A stretch of DNA of 64,000 nucleotides from CAZPWF01 sp964590725 (GTDB lineage: Bacteria > Patescibacteriota > Saccharimonadia > Saccharimonadales > JACQNP01), in NCBI GenBank assembly GCA_964590725.1, contig CAZPWF010000002.1, positions 39,306 through 103,305 of the forward strand, written 5' to 3'. Below are positions 52,717-60,874 of this stretch, in pieces. Within the stretch, counting starts at the first letter, position 1. Each line of letters starts with the position of its first letter. The notes below the pieces were generated by a model. The model was not told where the DNA came from. It saw nothing but the letters and a program-made list of their open reading frames with translations, and made no database searches. Position numbers and translations under genes: made by a program.

Positions 52717-52762
52717 GTAATCTGAGCCTGGTTTATGGCATGAGCCCGATGCAGTAGATTAC
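52717..52762 (+). promoter_or_regulatory. Structured leader upstream of rpsL
   Basis: GTAATCT (52717-52723) and AGATTAC (52756-52762) are perfect 7-bp complements enclosing 32 nt rich in short repeats (GAGCC, GCAT, ATGC). This would put a stem-loop just before the AAGGAG Shine-Dalgarno of rpsL. It may regulate the str operon, for example by ribosomal-protein feedback; that is inference. Confidence 0.45.
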
Positions 52763-52779
52763 AGTTCTAAGGAGAACAA

Positions 52780-53193
52780 ATGCCAACAATAAATCAATTG
52801 GTGCGTAAACCACGCGTCAAGGTGACTACTAAAAGTAAGTCGCCAGCTATGCAGCGCGTAGTAAATAACTTGAAAACTAAAAACTATGAAAAATCAGCAC
52901 CATTTAAGCGTGGTGTATGTGTCAAGGTGACAACCAAGACTCCAAAAAAGCCAAACTCCGCACTTCGTAAGGTTGCGCGTGTACGTCTAAGTAATGGCTA
53001 CGAAGTCTGGGCATACATCGGTGGCGAAGGTCACAACCTTCAAGAACATGCTGTAGTGTTAGTTCGCGGTGGCCGAGTAAAGGATCTTCCTGGTGTGCGT
53101 TATCACATCGTACGCGGAACTTTGGATCTTCAAGGTGTTCAGAATCGCAAAAGAGGTCGTTCTAAGTACGGCGCCAAGAAAGACAGTAAATAA
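52780..53193 (+). CDS. rpsL: 30S ribosomal protein S12
   Basis: Decoding-centre protein. The 137-residue sequence has TPKKPNSALRKVARVRLSNG (the Lys43 region) and GGRVKDLPGVRYHIVRG (the Lys88 region) as in streptomycin-sensitive S12; no known resistance replacement is seen at either lysine. The loop reads YIGGEGHNLQEH where most S12 have YIPGxGHNLQEH. AAGGAG Shine-Dalgarno. First gene of the str operon here. Confidence 0.97.
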   Translation: MPTINQLVRKPRVKVTTKSKSPAMQRVVNNLKTKNYEKSAPFKRGVCVKVTTKTPKKPNSALRKVARVRLSNGYEVWAYIGGEGHNLQEHAVVLVRGGRVKDLPGVRYHIVRGTLDLQGVQNRKRGRSKYGAKKDSK

Positions 53194-53195
53194 TT

Positions 53196-53405
53196 ATGAG
53201 TATTGAATCAAGCGTTACAGAAGCAACACTTTGCGAAGCGGTTGTTTGTGATAAGTTCAACAATTGGGAGAATCTAACAAAAAAATCTCTCGGCACAACT
53301 TCGGGCACCGCTCCTGGCGCAGCTGAGCAAATTGCTACATGTAATGCAGTAAGTGGATGTATTTTCGAGCAGATCGTAGAAATTAGAGGAGTTGAAAATG
53401 CCTAG
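53196..53405 (+). CDS. Small unknown gene between rpsL and rpsG
   Basis: A 69-residue acidic protein with three Cys and no recognised domain. It starts 3 nt after the rpsL stop and its stop overlaps the rpsG ATG by 8 nt (ATGCCTAG), so translation would be coupled to rpsG. Genes between rpsL and rpsG are unusual. The Shine-Dalgarno for rpsG (AGAGGAG) lies inside it, which may explain part of the open frame; so a chance ORF cannot be excluded, but the tight packing favours a real gene. Confidence 0.5.
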   Translation: MSIESSVTEATLCEAVVCDKFNNWENLTKKSLGTTSGTAPGAAEQIATCNAVSGCIFEQIVEIRGVENA

Positions 53406-53874
53406 GAAAGTTACCAAATCATTAGTACGAGAAGTCCAACCCGATCGGCTATACAATAGTATTCAAGTTCAAAAAATGATTAATCGTGTTATGCAGCATG
53501 GTAAAAAACAAGTTGCAGAGCGATTGGTTTATGGCGGTATGCAAAAAGCAGCCGACAAGCTTAAAGTTCAGAATCCACTGGATGTATTTGAACAAGCATT
53601 TGCAAATGTTAAGCCTGCTGTAGAGACTCGTTCACGTCGTGTCGGAGGCGCTAATTACCAGATTCCTTTTGAGGTTCGTGGCCAACGTCAACAGCACCTT
53701 ACTACCATGTGGTTTGTCGCTGCGGCTCGTTCACGTAAAGGCATGAGTATGGAAGACAGATTAGCTTTAGAGCTAGTTGATGCCTATAACAACACTGGCT
53801 CTGCTGTAAAGAAAAAAGAAGACACTCACAAGATGGCTGAAGCTAACCGAGCCTTTGCTCACTTCGCGAGATAG
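53398..53874 (+). CDS. rpsG: 30S ribosomal protein S7
   Basis: Head-domain ribosomal protein, 158 aa: MPRKVTKSLVREVQPDRLYNS, MINRVMQHGKKQVAERLVYG, ENVKPxVE-type AFANVKPAVETRSRRVGGANYQIP (split) and the C-terminal MAEANRAFAHFAR. ATG at 53398 has AGAGGAG upstream and a better family N-terminus than the TTG two codons before. Three nt after its stop the next small gene begins. Confidence 0.97.
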   Translation: MPRKVTKSLVREVQPDRLYNSIQVQKMINRVMQHGKKQVAERLVYGGMQKAADKLKVQNPLDVFEQAFANVKPAVETRSRRVGGANYQIPFEVRGQRQQHLTTMWFVAAARSRKGMSMEDRLALELVDAYNNTGSAVKKKEDTHKMAEANRAFAHFAR

Positions 53875-53877
53875 ATC

Positions 53878-54186
53878 ATGGAGCACGCTGCTACTATTTG
53901 CCAGAGAAAGTGCTCAGTAGTTTTAGGTCCAGTTAGGGATATCACGGAGCTTCTTGTAGATGGCAAAGATAGCGGAGCAGTTGTTACGACCGACGGACTT
54001 AGCGTCACCTCGCAGCCACTCATAGATCGAGGGGACGGTTCGGAAGGTAACCTAGCATATCTAGATGCTATTCTAAACTGCACAGGACCCGAAGGTCGCA
54101 AATTATTTGGGCGACTTCCATGTCAAGCATATGTAAGCGAGCAGAGTTTGAGCGAAAATATAGTAACTATTAACAGAGGTCAATAA
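53878..54186 (+). CDS. Small unknown gene between rpsG and fusA
   Basis: A 102-residue protein, not recognised: mixed alpha/beta composition with four Cys (two close together near the N-terminus, CQRKC) and an acidic centre. It begins 3 nt after the rpsG stop and its TAA shares a base with the fusA ATG (TAATG), a strong sign of translational coupling and of real coding. Its position between S7 and EF-G suggests a ribosome- or translation-linked role (inference). Confidence 0.65.
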   Translation: MEHAATICQRKCSVVLGPVRDITELLVDGKDSGAVVTTDGLSVTSQPLIDRGDGSEGNLAYLDAILNCTGPEGRKLFGRLPCQAYVSEQSLSENIVTINRGQ

Positions 54187-56273
54187 TGGCAACCAAGAAA
54201 ACACCAATGCAAAAAATTCGAAATATGGGCATTATTGCTCATATTGACGCAGGTAAAACAACTACAACCGAAGGTATTCTTTACCGAACCGGGTTAAAGC
54301 ACAAAATTGGTGCAGTTCACGAAGGTGAGACTACCACTGATTGGATGGCTCAGGAGCGCGAAAGAGGAATTACTATTGTCTCGGCTGCTGTAACCTGTTA
54401 TTGGAAAGATCATCAGATCAACATTATCGATACTCCGGGTCACATTGACTTCACGGTTGAAGTTGAGCGTTCACTACGTGTTCTTGACGGTGCTTGTGTT
54501 GTGTTTGACGGTAAAATGGGTGTCGAGTCCCAGTCAGAAACAGTCTGGCGACAAGCAGACAAGTATGGCGTTCCAAGAGTCTGCTTCATTAATAAGATCA
54601 ACCAAACTGGCGGTGACTTTTACAAATCTCTCGATACAATTCACGCACGTCTTACTAAACGCGCATTCCCAATTCACCTACCAATCGGTTTTGAGCAAGC
54701 TATAAATGGTGTTGTCGACCTTGTAACAATGAAGGCGTATACCTACAAAGAATTCACCGACAAAGAACTTGTCGAGGGCGAAATCCCAGCTGATATGCTG
54801 GATCAGGCCAAGAAATACCGCAGTCTACTTATTGAAAACGCCGTCGCAGAAGATGAAGCCATGCTAGAAAAGTATTTCGAAGTTGGCGAAGACGGTTTAT
54901 CGACGGATGAAATAAAACAAGCAATTCGAAGTGCAATTTTGTCTGGTAATTTCTTTGCTGTTACTGGTGGTGATGGCCGTGGGGTTATTGTTGAAAAAGT
55001 TCTAGATATGGTTGTAGATTTCTTGCCAAGTCCAGAAGATCGTGGATCTTCATGGGGTACCCATCCAAAGACTGGCGAAGAAATTGAACGCGAACCGAAT
55101 GAGAGCGCTCCTCTTTCAGGTTTAGCATTTAAGATCACAACTGACCCATTTGTTGGAAAATTGGCTTACTACCGTGTTTACTCAGGTAAATTGATGGCTG
55201 GGTCGTACGTTTTAAACAGTTCTACAGGTGAAAAAGAAAGAATTGGCCGTATCGTTCGAATGCAGGCAGATAAGCGTGAGGATGTAACTGAAGTCGGCGC
55301 AGGCGATATTGCAGCTATAGTTGGACTTAAAGGCACTACTACGGGTCACACTCTATGTGATCCGACCAACCCGATTGTTTTGGAGAGCATTACTTTCCCA
55401 GAGCCTCCAGTTTCAATTGCTATTGAACCAAAGACCAAAGCTGACCAAGAAAAAATGTCGATTGCTATGCAACGACTTGCTGAAGAAGACCCAACCTTTA
55501 GGATTAATGTTGATGACGAAACAGGTCAAACGATTATATCTGGAATGGGCGAACTTCACTTAGAAATAATTGTCGACCGAATGAAGCGAGAATTTGGCGT
55601 AGAAGCAAACATCGGCGCGCCTCAAGTTGCCTATCGTGAAACAATTCGCAAGGACGCTGTAGAGGCACAAGGTAAATTCATTCGTCAATCAGGTGGTCGT
55701 GGTCAATACGGTGACGTTTGGGTACGTCTTAGCCAGAACGAACAAGGAAAAGGTTTTGAATTTATCAATTCAATCAAAGGCGGTGTCGTTCCAGCTGAAT
55801 ACATTAAGCCAGTTAGCGAGGGCATAAAAGAAGCCATGAACAACGGTGTTGTCGCAGGATACCCAGTTGTGGATATAAAGGTTGAGCTTTACGATGGAAG
55901 TTATCACGATGTTGACTCAAGTGAAATGGCCTTCAAAGCAGCCGGTTCGATCGGTTTCAAAGAGGGAATGAAAAAAGCAAATCCAGTTCTTCTAGAGCCT
56001 GTCATGAAAGTTGTCGTTGTGACTCCAGAAGAATTCATGGGTGACGTGATCGGTGATTTGAACAGTAAACGTGGTCGAATCGAATCAATGGAAGATCTTA
56101 GTGCGGGCGTAAAGGAAATAACCAGTTTTGTGCCTCTGGGCGAAATGTTTGGTTATACAACTAATCTAAGAAGTTCTACTCAAGGTCGCGCTAGCAGTAG
56201 TATGGAGTTACATCACTACGCTGACGTTCCGACTCATGTTGCTGAAGCTATCGTTGCAAAAAACTCTAAGTAA
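54186..56273 (+). CDS. fusA: Elongation factor G
   Basis: Translocase GTPase, 695 aa. G domain: GIIAHIDAGKTTTTEGIL (G1), RERGITIVSAAV (G2), DTPGHIDFTVEVERSLRVLDG (G3, split), NKINQTG (G4 NKxN variant of NKxD) and the G5 region; then domains II-V with RQSGGRGQYGDVWVRLS and GRASSSMELHHYADVP. Note the G4 motif has Asn where Asp is usual (NKIN, normally NKMD), although its neighbour residues are conserved. The start overlaps the previous stop by one base. Length is normal. Confidence 0.97.
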   Translation: MATKKTPMQKIRNMGIIAHIDAGKTTTTEGILYRTGLKHKIGAVHEGETTTDWMAQERERGITIVSAAVTCYWKDHQINIIDTPGHIDFTVEVERSLRVLDGACVVFDGKMGVESQSETVWRQADKYGVPRVCFINKINQTGGDFYKSLDTIHARLTKRAFPIHLPIGFEQAINGVVDLVTMKAYTYKEFTDKELVEGEIPADMLDQAKKYRSLLIENAVAEDEAMLEKYFEVGEDGLSTDEIKQAIRSAILSGNFFAVTGGDGRGVIVEKVLDMVVDFLPSPEDRGSSWGTHPKTGEEIEREPNESAPLSGLAFKITTDPFVGKLAYYRVYSGKLMAGSYVLNSSTGEKERIGRIVRMQADKREDVTEVGAGDIAAIVGLKGTTTGHTLCDPTNPIVLESITFPEPPVSIAIEPKTKADQEKMSIAMQRLAEEDPTFRINVDDETGQTIISGMGELHLEIIVDRMKREFGVEANIGAPQVAYRETIRKDAVEAQGKFIRQSGGRGQYGDVWVRLSQNEQGKGFEFINSIKGGVVPAEYIKPVSEGIKEAMNNGVVAGYPVVDIKVELYDGSYHDVDSSEMAFKAAGSIGFKEGMKKANPVLLEPVMKVVVVTPEEFMGDVIGDLNSKRGRIESMEDLSAGVKEITSFVPLGEMFGYTTNLRSSTQGRASSSMELHHYADVPTHVAEAIVAKNSK

Positions 56274-56284
56274 TAAGGTTTAAT

Positions 56285-56512
56285 ATGAGAAAAAGAGAGA
56301 CGATTACCCCAATTGTTAACGCAAATGTGTTACACCCACCACAAGAAAATGATATCCACGATATGTTAAATTCCGTTCGTAACATAGCTCGTCTTGCTTT
56401 GCACCCCGGAAAAGCCATAAGTGATTTTCTAGGTGACCTTTCCGTAGCTGCAGGGACAGTTGATGCCGGCTTAGGTTATCAGAATATTGACGACGCAAGT
56501 GTCCAAAAGTAG
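56285..56512 (+). CDS. Small unknown gene between fusA and tuf
   Basis: A 75-residue protein; an amphipathic centre (MLNSVRNIARLALHPGKAISDFLGDLSVAAG, split as MLNSVRNIARLALHPG and ISDFLGDLSVAAG). Not recognised. It starts 12 nt after fusA with AAGG upstream, in the same direction, so is probably co-transcribed. Third unknown small gene of this operon. Confidence 0.55.
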   Translation: MRKRETITPIVNANVLHPPQENDIHDMLNSVRNIARLALHPGKAISDFLGDLSVAAGTVDAGLGYQNIDDASVQK

Positions 56513-56669
56513 AATCAAGTTTGGGTTGAATTAGATTTTGTGCTCACAAACTAGTGTATTGGACTTTACAAACACCTTAAGTTTAGATAGAATTTACAAG
56601 TAACTCGTGTGAGTGTATTGCTACACTTGCGCAAGAAAGCTAATAAGATTAATAGGAGTAACAATAGAG

Positions 56670-57851
56670 ATGGCAGATTTTGATCGAAGTAAGCCTCATG
56701 TAAACGTCGGTACTATGGGTCATGTGGACCATGGTAAAACCACACTAACCGCAGCAATTACGACTGTACTTGCTAAGAAACTACCAAGTGATGTTAACCA
56801 GAAGGTTGACTACGCACAGATTGATAATGCTCCAGAAGAAAAAGCTCGTGGAATAACGATTGCTACTTCTCACCAGGAATATGAATCAGAAAAGCGTCAC
56901 TATGCTCATGTTGATATGCCAGGTCACGCTGACTATGTTAAGAACATGATTACGGGTGCTGCCCAAATTGATGGTGCAGTTCTAGTTGTGTCTGCCGCTG
57001 ATGGTCCTATGCCACAAACCCGCGAACACGTACTACTTGCTAAGCAAGTTGGTGTTCCAAGTATCTTGGTTTTCATGAACAAGATGGATCTTGCTGATCC
57101 AGAACTAGTTGAATTAGTAGAAATGGATATTCGTGAATTGCTTGCCAAGTACGAGTTTGACGAAAACTGTCCAATTATTAAGGGTTCTGCTACAAAAGCA
57201 TTAGAAGGTTCCGCATCTGATGAGGACGCAATCATGGAGCTTGTTAAGGCTATGGATGATTACATCCCAGAGCCAAAGCGTGAGCTTGATAAGCCTTTCC
57301 TTATGCCTATCGAAGACGTCTTCTCGATCAAGGGTCGTGGTACTGTTGCGACAGGTCGTGTTGAACAAGGTATTGTTAAGGTTAACGAAGAAGTTGAAAT
57401 TGTTGGTATAAAAGATACTGTCAAATCTGTCGTAACTGGCGTCGAAATGTTCAAGAAGAATCTTGATCAGGGTCAAGCTGGTGATAACGTTGGTATTCTT
57501 CTTCGAGGTATCGAGCGTGACGATATTGAGCGCGGTCAAGTTTTGGCTAAGCCCGGTACGATCACTCCACATACTGAGTTTGATGCAGAAGTTTATATTC
57601 TCACCAAAGAAGAAGGTGGACGTCACACTCCATTCTTCAAAGGCTACAAGCCACAGTTCTACTTCCGTACTACGGACGTAACTGGTGAGGTTGAGCTTCC
57701 AGCTGACAAAGAAATGGTTATGCCAGGTGATACTATCACTTTCAAGGTAAAACTATTAGCTCCAATCGCAATGGAACAAGGTTTACGCTTCGCAATTCGT
57801 GAAGGTGGCCGAACCGTTGGTGCTGGCGTTGTTACTAAAATTAACAAATAG
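56670..57851 (+). CDS. tuf: Elongation factor Tu
   Basis: Delivers aminoacyl-tRNA to the ribosome; 393 aa. G1 GHVDHGKT, switch I RGITIATSHQEYE, G3 DMPGHADYVKNMITGAAQIDG (split), G4 NKMD, then domains II and III. Two positions often Cys in EF-Tu are Met here (DMPGH, NKMD). AGGAGT Shine-Dalgarno upstream; the open frame from 56613 would add 19 residues and is rejected. A bidirectional terminator follows. Confidence 0.98.
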   Translation: MADFDRSKPHVNVGTMGHVDHGKTTLTAAITTVLAKKLPSDVNQKVDYAQIDNAPEEKARGITIATSHQEYESEKRHYAHVDMPGHADYVKNMITGAAQIDGAVLVVSAADGPMPQTREHVLLAKQVGVPSILVFMNKMDLADPELVELVEMDIRELLAKYEFDENCPIIKGSATKALEGSASDEDAIMELVKAMDDYIPEPKRELDKPFLMPIEDVFSIKGRGTVATGRVEQGIVKVNEEVEIVGIKDTVKSVVTGVEMFKKNLDQGQAGDNVGILLRGIERDDIERGQVLAKPGTITPHTEFDAEVYILTKEEGGRHTPFFKGYKPQFYFRTTDVTGEVELPADKEMVMPGDTITFKVKLLAPIAMEQGLRFAIREGGRTVGAGVVTKINK

Positions 57852-57865
57852 CAACTGTTAGCCCT

Positions 57866-57894
57866 AAAAAAAGAGCCCCAAGGGGCTCTTTTTT
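57866..57894. terminator. Bidirectional intrinsic terminator after tuf
   Basis: AAGAGCCCC and GGGGCTCTT form a 9-bp stem flanked by A-run and T-run, so it can stop transcription from tuf and from the convergent membrane protein gene. Confidence 0.95.
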
Positions 57895-57900
57895 ATATAT

Positions 57901-58434
57901 CTAGATAGTGTCTTCTGCGTTTAGTGATTGACTGTCTACTATTTCTTGATTACGGTCATAGTAAGATTGCTCGGTAGATTCAAGTAACTTGTAAGCACCG
58001 ACAGCAATTGCCGCCGACCAAGCAATGCCATAAGCGGCATCTAGTGGGTCGCCTGTATTCGGCGCATAAAGGCTATTTGTAATTTCAAATTTCTCGCCCA
58101 AAACCTGAACAGCACTAGAAACAGCAAAGGCGGCAATAGCTGTCTGTTTTGACTTACATCGTATTAACTCCCTTGATTTGTCGATCAGCGGTGCTGTCAG
58201 GGTAACTATGCCGATCATCGCATAAGCACCAGCTGTTGTCATAGCCGCTTCACGAAAATTACCAATGTGAGATGCAATGTCAAAAGGTTCAGGAAAACTA
58301 TTTCGTTGTAAAGTTGAGTCAGAAATTGCTTCTAAAATATTGCCACTTTGAAATAATAAGATTCCATATAGCAAGGGCTTTAATGGTGGCTTGAGTACTT
58401 CCTTAAAATTTTCAAACTCACTACGGATAGACAT
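57901..58434 (-). CDS. Multi-pass membrane protein, unknown
   Basis: A 177-residue protein with about four hydrophobic segments (around 20-32, 68-85, 103-118 and 137-150). Not recognised. ATG at 58434 is preferred over the TTG at 58485: an extended -10 (TGT plus TATATT) ends 8 nt before this ATG, as at other leaderless genes here. The C-terminus (YYDRNQEIVDSQSLNAEDTI) is polar. Its 3' end shares the tuf terminator. Confidence 0.6.
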   Translation of the reverse strand: MSIRSEFENFKEVLKPPLKPLLYGILLFQSGNILEAISDSTLQRNSFPEPFDIASHIGNFREAAMTTAGAYAMIGIVTLTAPLIDKSRELIRCKSKQTAIAAFAVSSAVQVLGEKFEITNSLYAPNTGDPLDAAYGIAWSAAIAVGAYKLLESTEQSYYDRNQEIVDSQSLNAEDTI

Positions 58435-58442
58435 AAAAATAC

Positions 58443-58451
58443 AATATAACA
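58443..58451 (-). promoter_or_regulatory. Extended -10 promoter of the 57901 membrane protein
   Basis: Minus-strand TGT plus TATATT (58443-58448), ending 8 nt before the ATG at 58434. Confidence 0.5.
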
Positions 58452-58529
58452 TTACTATAGCGAAATCAATAGAATCTCTTGGCAATTATCCCCTCAGGCC
58501 ATAGTGCTCAAATAGTGATCACTTTTCGG

Positions 58530-58535
58530 TATACT
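58530..58535 (+). promoter_or_regulatory. -10 box of the 58543 small gene
   Basis: TATACT ending 7 nt before the ATG; no Shine-Dalgarno. Confidence 0.5.
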
Positions 58536-58542
58536 AGTATGT

Positions 58543-58710
58543 ATGAAACCAAAAAAACCATCTAAGCCGACTAAAGAAAATAATGCCTGGCAAGAAAAGA
58601 TAGAGAAACAAGTTAACACCGAAAAGGTACAAATAGATCACCCACGGGGTAAAGAGCGATTCGATCGAGTTATCGGTAACTCTCTAAAGAAAAAACTAAA
58701 AGAAGACTAG
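58543..58710 (+). CDS. Small Lys-rich protein
   Basis: A 55-residue, highly charged protein (KPKKPSKPTKENNAWQEK; a C-terminal KKKLKED), probably disordered with a helix in the middle. Not recognised. The ATG follows a TATACT box by 7 nt with no Shine-Dalgarno, matching the leaderless pattern, so it is more likely real than chance. A possible nucleic-acid-binding role is only suggested by charge. Confidence 0.5.
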   Translation: MKPKKPSKPTKENNAWQEKIEKQVNTEKVQIDHPRGKERFDRVIGNSLKKKLKED

Positions 58711-58746
58711 AGCGAAGATCCAAGTGGGGTGCAGGAGGCGTAGGTA

Positions 58747-58777
58747 GAAAAAACCGGAGACCATTTCTGGTCTCCGG
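58747..58777 (-). terminator. Intrinsic terminator of the secreted-peptide gene
   Basis: CCGGAGACCA and TGGTCTCCGG form a perfect 10-bp stem with loop TTTC; on the minus strand it is followed by a T-run, so it ends the gene at 58810. Confidence 0.95.
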
Positions 58778-58809
58778 CACCTCTTAGTGCTACTTCACAT
58801 CACGTATCT

Positions 58810-59058
58810 TTACTGATTATCAGGTACTTCGGGAGCACCCGTTGTATCATGTTGATCTCCTTCCTGGACATTGTCGTTATCCGCTTTACCTTTATCGTTT
58901 GCTTCGCTTTGACTAGATTCGTTCTTAACCGTGGGCTGTGGTTGCGATTGAACTGGGTTTGACGGCGGAGTCTGTGCATGTACCTGTGACATAGCGACCG
59001 CTCCGCTTCCACCTAAAATTGCTAGTGTTGCAGCGAATGCAAGTAATCGTTTCTTCAT
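58810..59058 (-). CDS. Small secreted protein
   Basis: An 82-residue protein. Residues 1-28 form a classic signal peptide (KKRLLAFAATLAILGGSGAVA with AQA-like HAQ at the end). The mature part is short and rich in Gln, Asn, Ser, Pro and Asp, predicted disordered, ending DDGAPEVPDNQ-like. There is no Cys and no lipobox. AAAGGA Shine-Dalgarno 7 nt before the ATG. Cell-surface or secreted, function unknown. Confidence 0.75.
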   Translation of the reverse strand: MKKRLLAFAATLAILGGSGAVAMSQVHAQTPPSNPVQSQPQPTVKNESSQSEANDKGKADNDNVQEGDQHDTTGAPEVPDNQ

Positions 59059-59117
59059 GATTGCATCCTTTGTGTTAAATACTAATGATGTTTTTACTTA
59101 TATTGCTACTCCTTTCT

Positions 59118-59138
59118 GGTATCAATGAGGTCGATACC
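59118..59138. repeat. Inverted repeat upstream of the secreted-peptide gene
   Basis: GGTATC, 9 bp, GATACC: a perfect 6-bp inverted repeat, 60-80 nt upstream of the start at 59058. Possible operator or leader hairpin; no factor can be named. Confidence 0.4.
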
Positions 59139-59206
59139 TATAACTAGCCTAACTGAGTAACATGGGACTGCCATGAGAAAGAGTCGTACCATAGATAAAT
59201 CATGTT

Positions 59207-60874
59207 CTACATTTCATGATTCATGACCTTATTTAAAGCGTACATAATGCGGCTAAAGCCCCGAACTCCTCCTTTATACGCAATGTAACGACTACGCCAA
59301 GTTGGCTCGTACTTCGACTTAAATCGGCGCAGACCATTAAAAGAATAGAAGCGATCACCATTTGAATAGACGAATGCCATCACAGAATTTATAACTGACT
59401 TTTCGTCTGACTGCTTGACTAATCCTGATAAAGGACACAGGCCTAGGTTTACGGCTCGAAAACCTTGTTGCTGTGCAGTTTGAAAAAATGCCATAAGAAG
59501 ATAGTCATTAACGTTACCGAGAGATTTACTTGTGTGGCGTAGTAAGTCATAGTTAGACTCCTTGGATTGGTATGTAGGAACTTGGTTAATAAACGCCTGA
59601 ATCATTCCCGCCGAATCTCTGGCTACCAACAGGTTACATTGTTGCAAGTAGTCCTCACTAAAATATCCCATAACAAATCCTCGTTCCTGACGACCCGGCA
59701 AAGTGAGCCAATCACTAGAGACTTCACGAAGACGCCCGATAGTCGTAATTTGGTGTGGTGGAGTTAGCAGTTCCCAGCTATATCCTTGTCTATCAAACTT
59801 ATTTTTAATCTGTCTGAAGTACTTGTTACGCGACGTAGTCTTGCAAAATTCAGTAACGTCAACAACTGCTTCTTCGCCTATTTTTTGTGTGGCGAAATTC
59901 TGTTGACGATATAATTCTAACGAACTTTTAGGTAGATGTATGAAGGCTGGCAGCCAGTCGTTCAGACGGCTGAAGTCGACAAAATCTATGACAAGCTGTT
60001 CACGATAATTTTTTTTACCAATCGGATCACCGACAACCAAAGCAACTCCTCGCTGAACACGATATGCTATGGTTGTCTGGTGGTTTTCACGCTCCCCGCT
60101 AAAGTAGCTTTTATCGGTAGGCCATATCTTAAAGAAGTCCTCACTGTCGTTAGAGCCTTGCCCGAGTAGCTTCAGGGCATTATCTCTATTATGAGCTAGG
60201 CTGGACAATTTGAAGCGAACAGGTTGGAACAAAGAAATAATCATGTAAACAAGCGCCGTAGCGCTTAGAATATTCAGGGTATCAACAAACCTGGACGCCC
60301 TATTAGTATACGGAACAAGCTCGCTATGAGTTGTGATGCCAAATTGGTCGATGGTGTGATGTATAGCCCCAATAACACTGATCTCTTGATGAAAATCTTG
60401 AGTGTCGAGCAACTCATAGCCTATAGACCCGTAGGCCAAAATAACAGCTAGCATAATACCAATCACTTTAAGTGAGACATCAAAGTTCTGGATAGCGCTT
60501 TTAACCGCAAAGAAACGGCGAAAGCAAACGAGCACCACGACTATGGTTAGTGGTAAGAGGATTCTTTGAACAAAAACTAAAGGATGATGGAACGGACTGT
60601 GATTATAGTAATGGATGGTGTTGAGAGCAAGTATAAAGACGTAAAGAGCTACTGCCGCAATCCAGGCGGCTCGTTTTCGCCTATACAGGAGCATCCCTAG
60701 GTACACCAAACTTAGACCACTAATCAGGCGCAAAGAGACAACATCATCAGTAATAGTATGCAGACGTAGTTGTGCAAGCAATGTACCTGAGATGATAAGT
60801 AGCCCGTTGCCGATCACGCCAATCGTAATGAATCGTAGAATGAACCGTTCGGTCAGATAATTTTTTTGTTTCAC
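59207..60874 (-). CDS. MprF-like phosphatidylglycerol aminoacyltransferase (DUF2156)
   Basis: Membrane enzyme that moves an amino acid from aminoacyl-tRNA to a lipid, which lowers negative surface charge. The 555-residue protein has about six N-terminal transmembrane helices, then a DUF2156 GNAT-like domain (YFSGERENHQTTIAYRVQRGVALVVGDPIG, split; DVTEFCKTTSRNKYFRQIKNKF; GYFSEDYLQQCNLLVARD; VNLGLCPLSGL). Full MprF has about fourteen helices including a flippase; here fewer. GTG at 60874 is preferred: it overlaps the upstream stop as GTGA. The TTG at 60910 is less likely. The substrate amino acid and lipid are unknown. Confidence 0.85.
   Translation of the reverse strand: MKQKNYLTERFILRFITIGVIGNGLLIISGTLLAQLRLHTITDDVVSLRLISGLSLVYLGMLLYRRKRAAWIAAVALYVFILALNTIHYYNHSPFHHPLVFVQRILLPLTIVVVLVCFRRFFAVKSAIQNFDVSLKVIGIMLAVILAYGSIGYELLDTQDFHQEISVIGAIHHTIDQFGITTHSELVPYTNRASRFVDTLNILSATALVYMIISLFQPVRFKLSSLAHNRDNALKLLGQGSNDSEDFFKIWPTDKSYFSGERENHQTTIAYRVQRGVALVVGDPIGKKNYREQLVIDFVDFSRLNDWLPAFIHLPKSSLELYRQQNFATQKIGEEAVVDVTEFCKTTSRNKYFRQIKNKFDRQGYSWELLTPPHQITTIGRLREVSSDWLTLPGRQERGFVMGYFSEDYLQQCNLLVARDSAGMIQAFINQVPTYQSKESNYDLLRHTSKSLGNVNDYLLMAFFQTAQQQGFRAVNLGLCPLSGLVKQSDEKSVINSVMAFVYSNGDRFYSFNGLRRFKSKYEPTWRSRYIAYKGGVRGFSRIMYALNKVMNHEM

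Noticed and set aside
56613..56669. Extension of EF-Tu by 19 codons
   Set aside because: EF-Tu starts at MADFDRSKPHVN; an AGGAGT Shine-Dalgarno lies before 56670.
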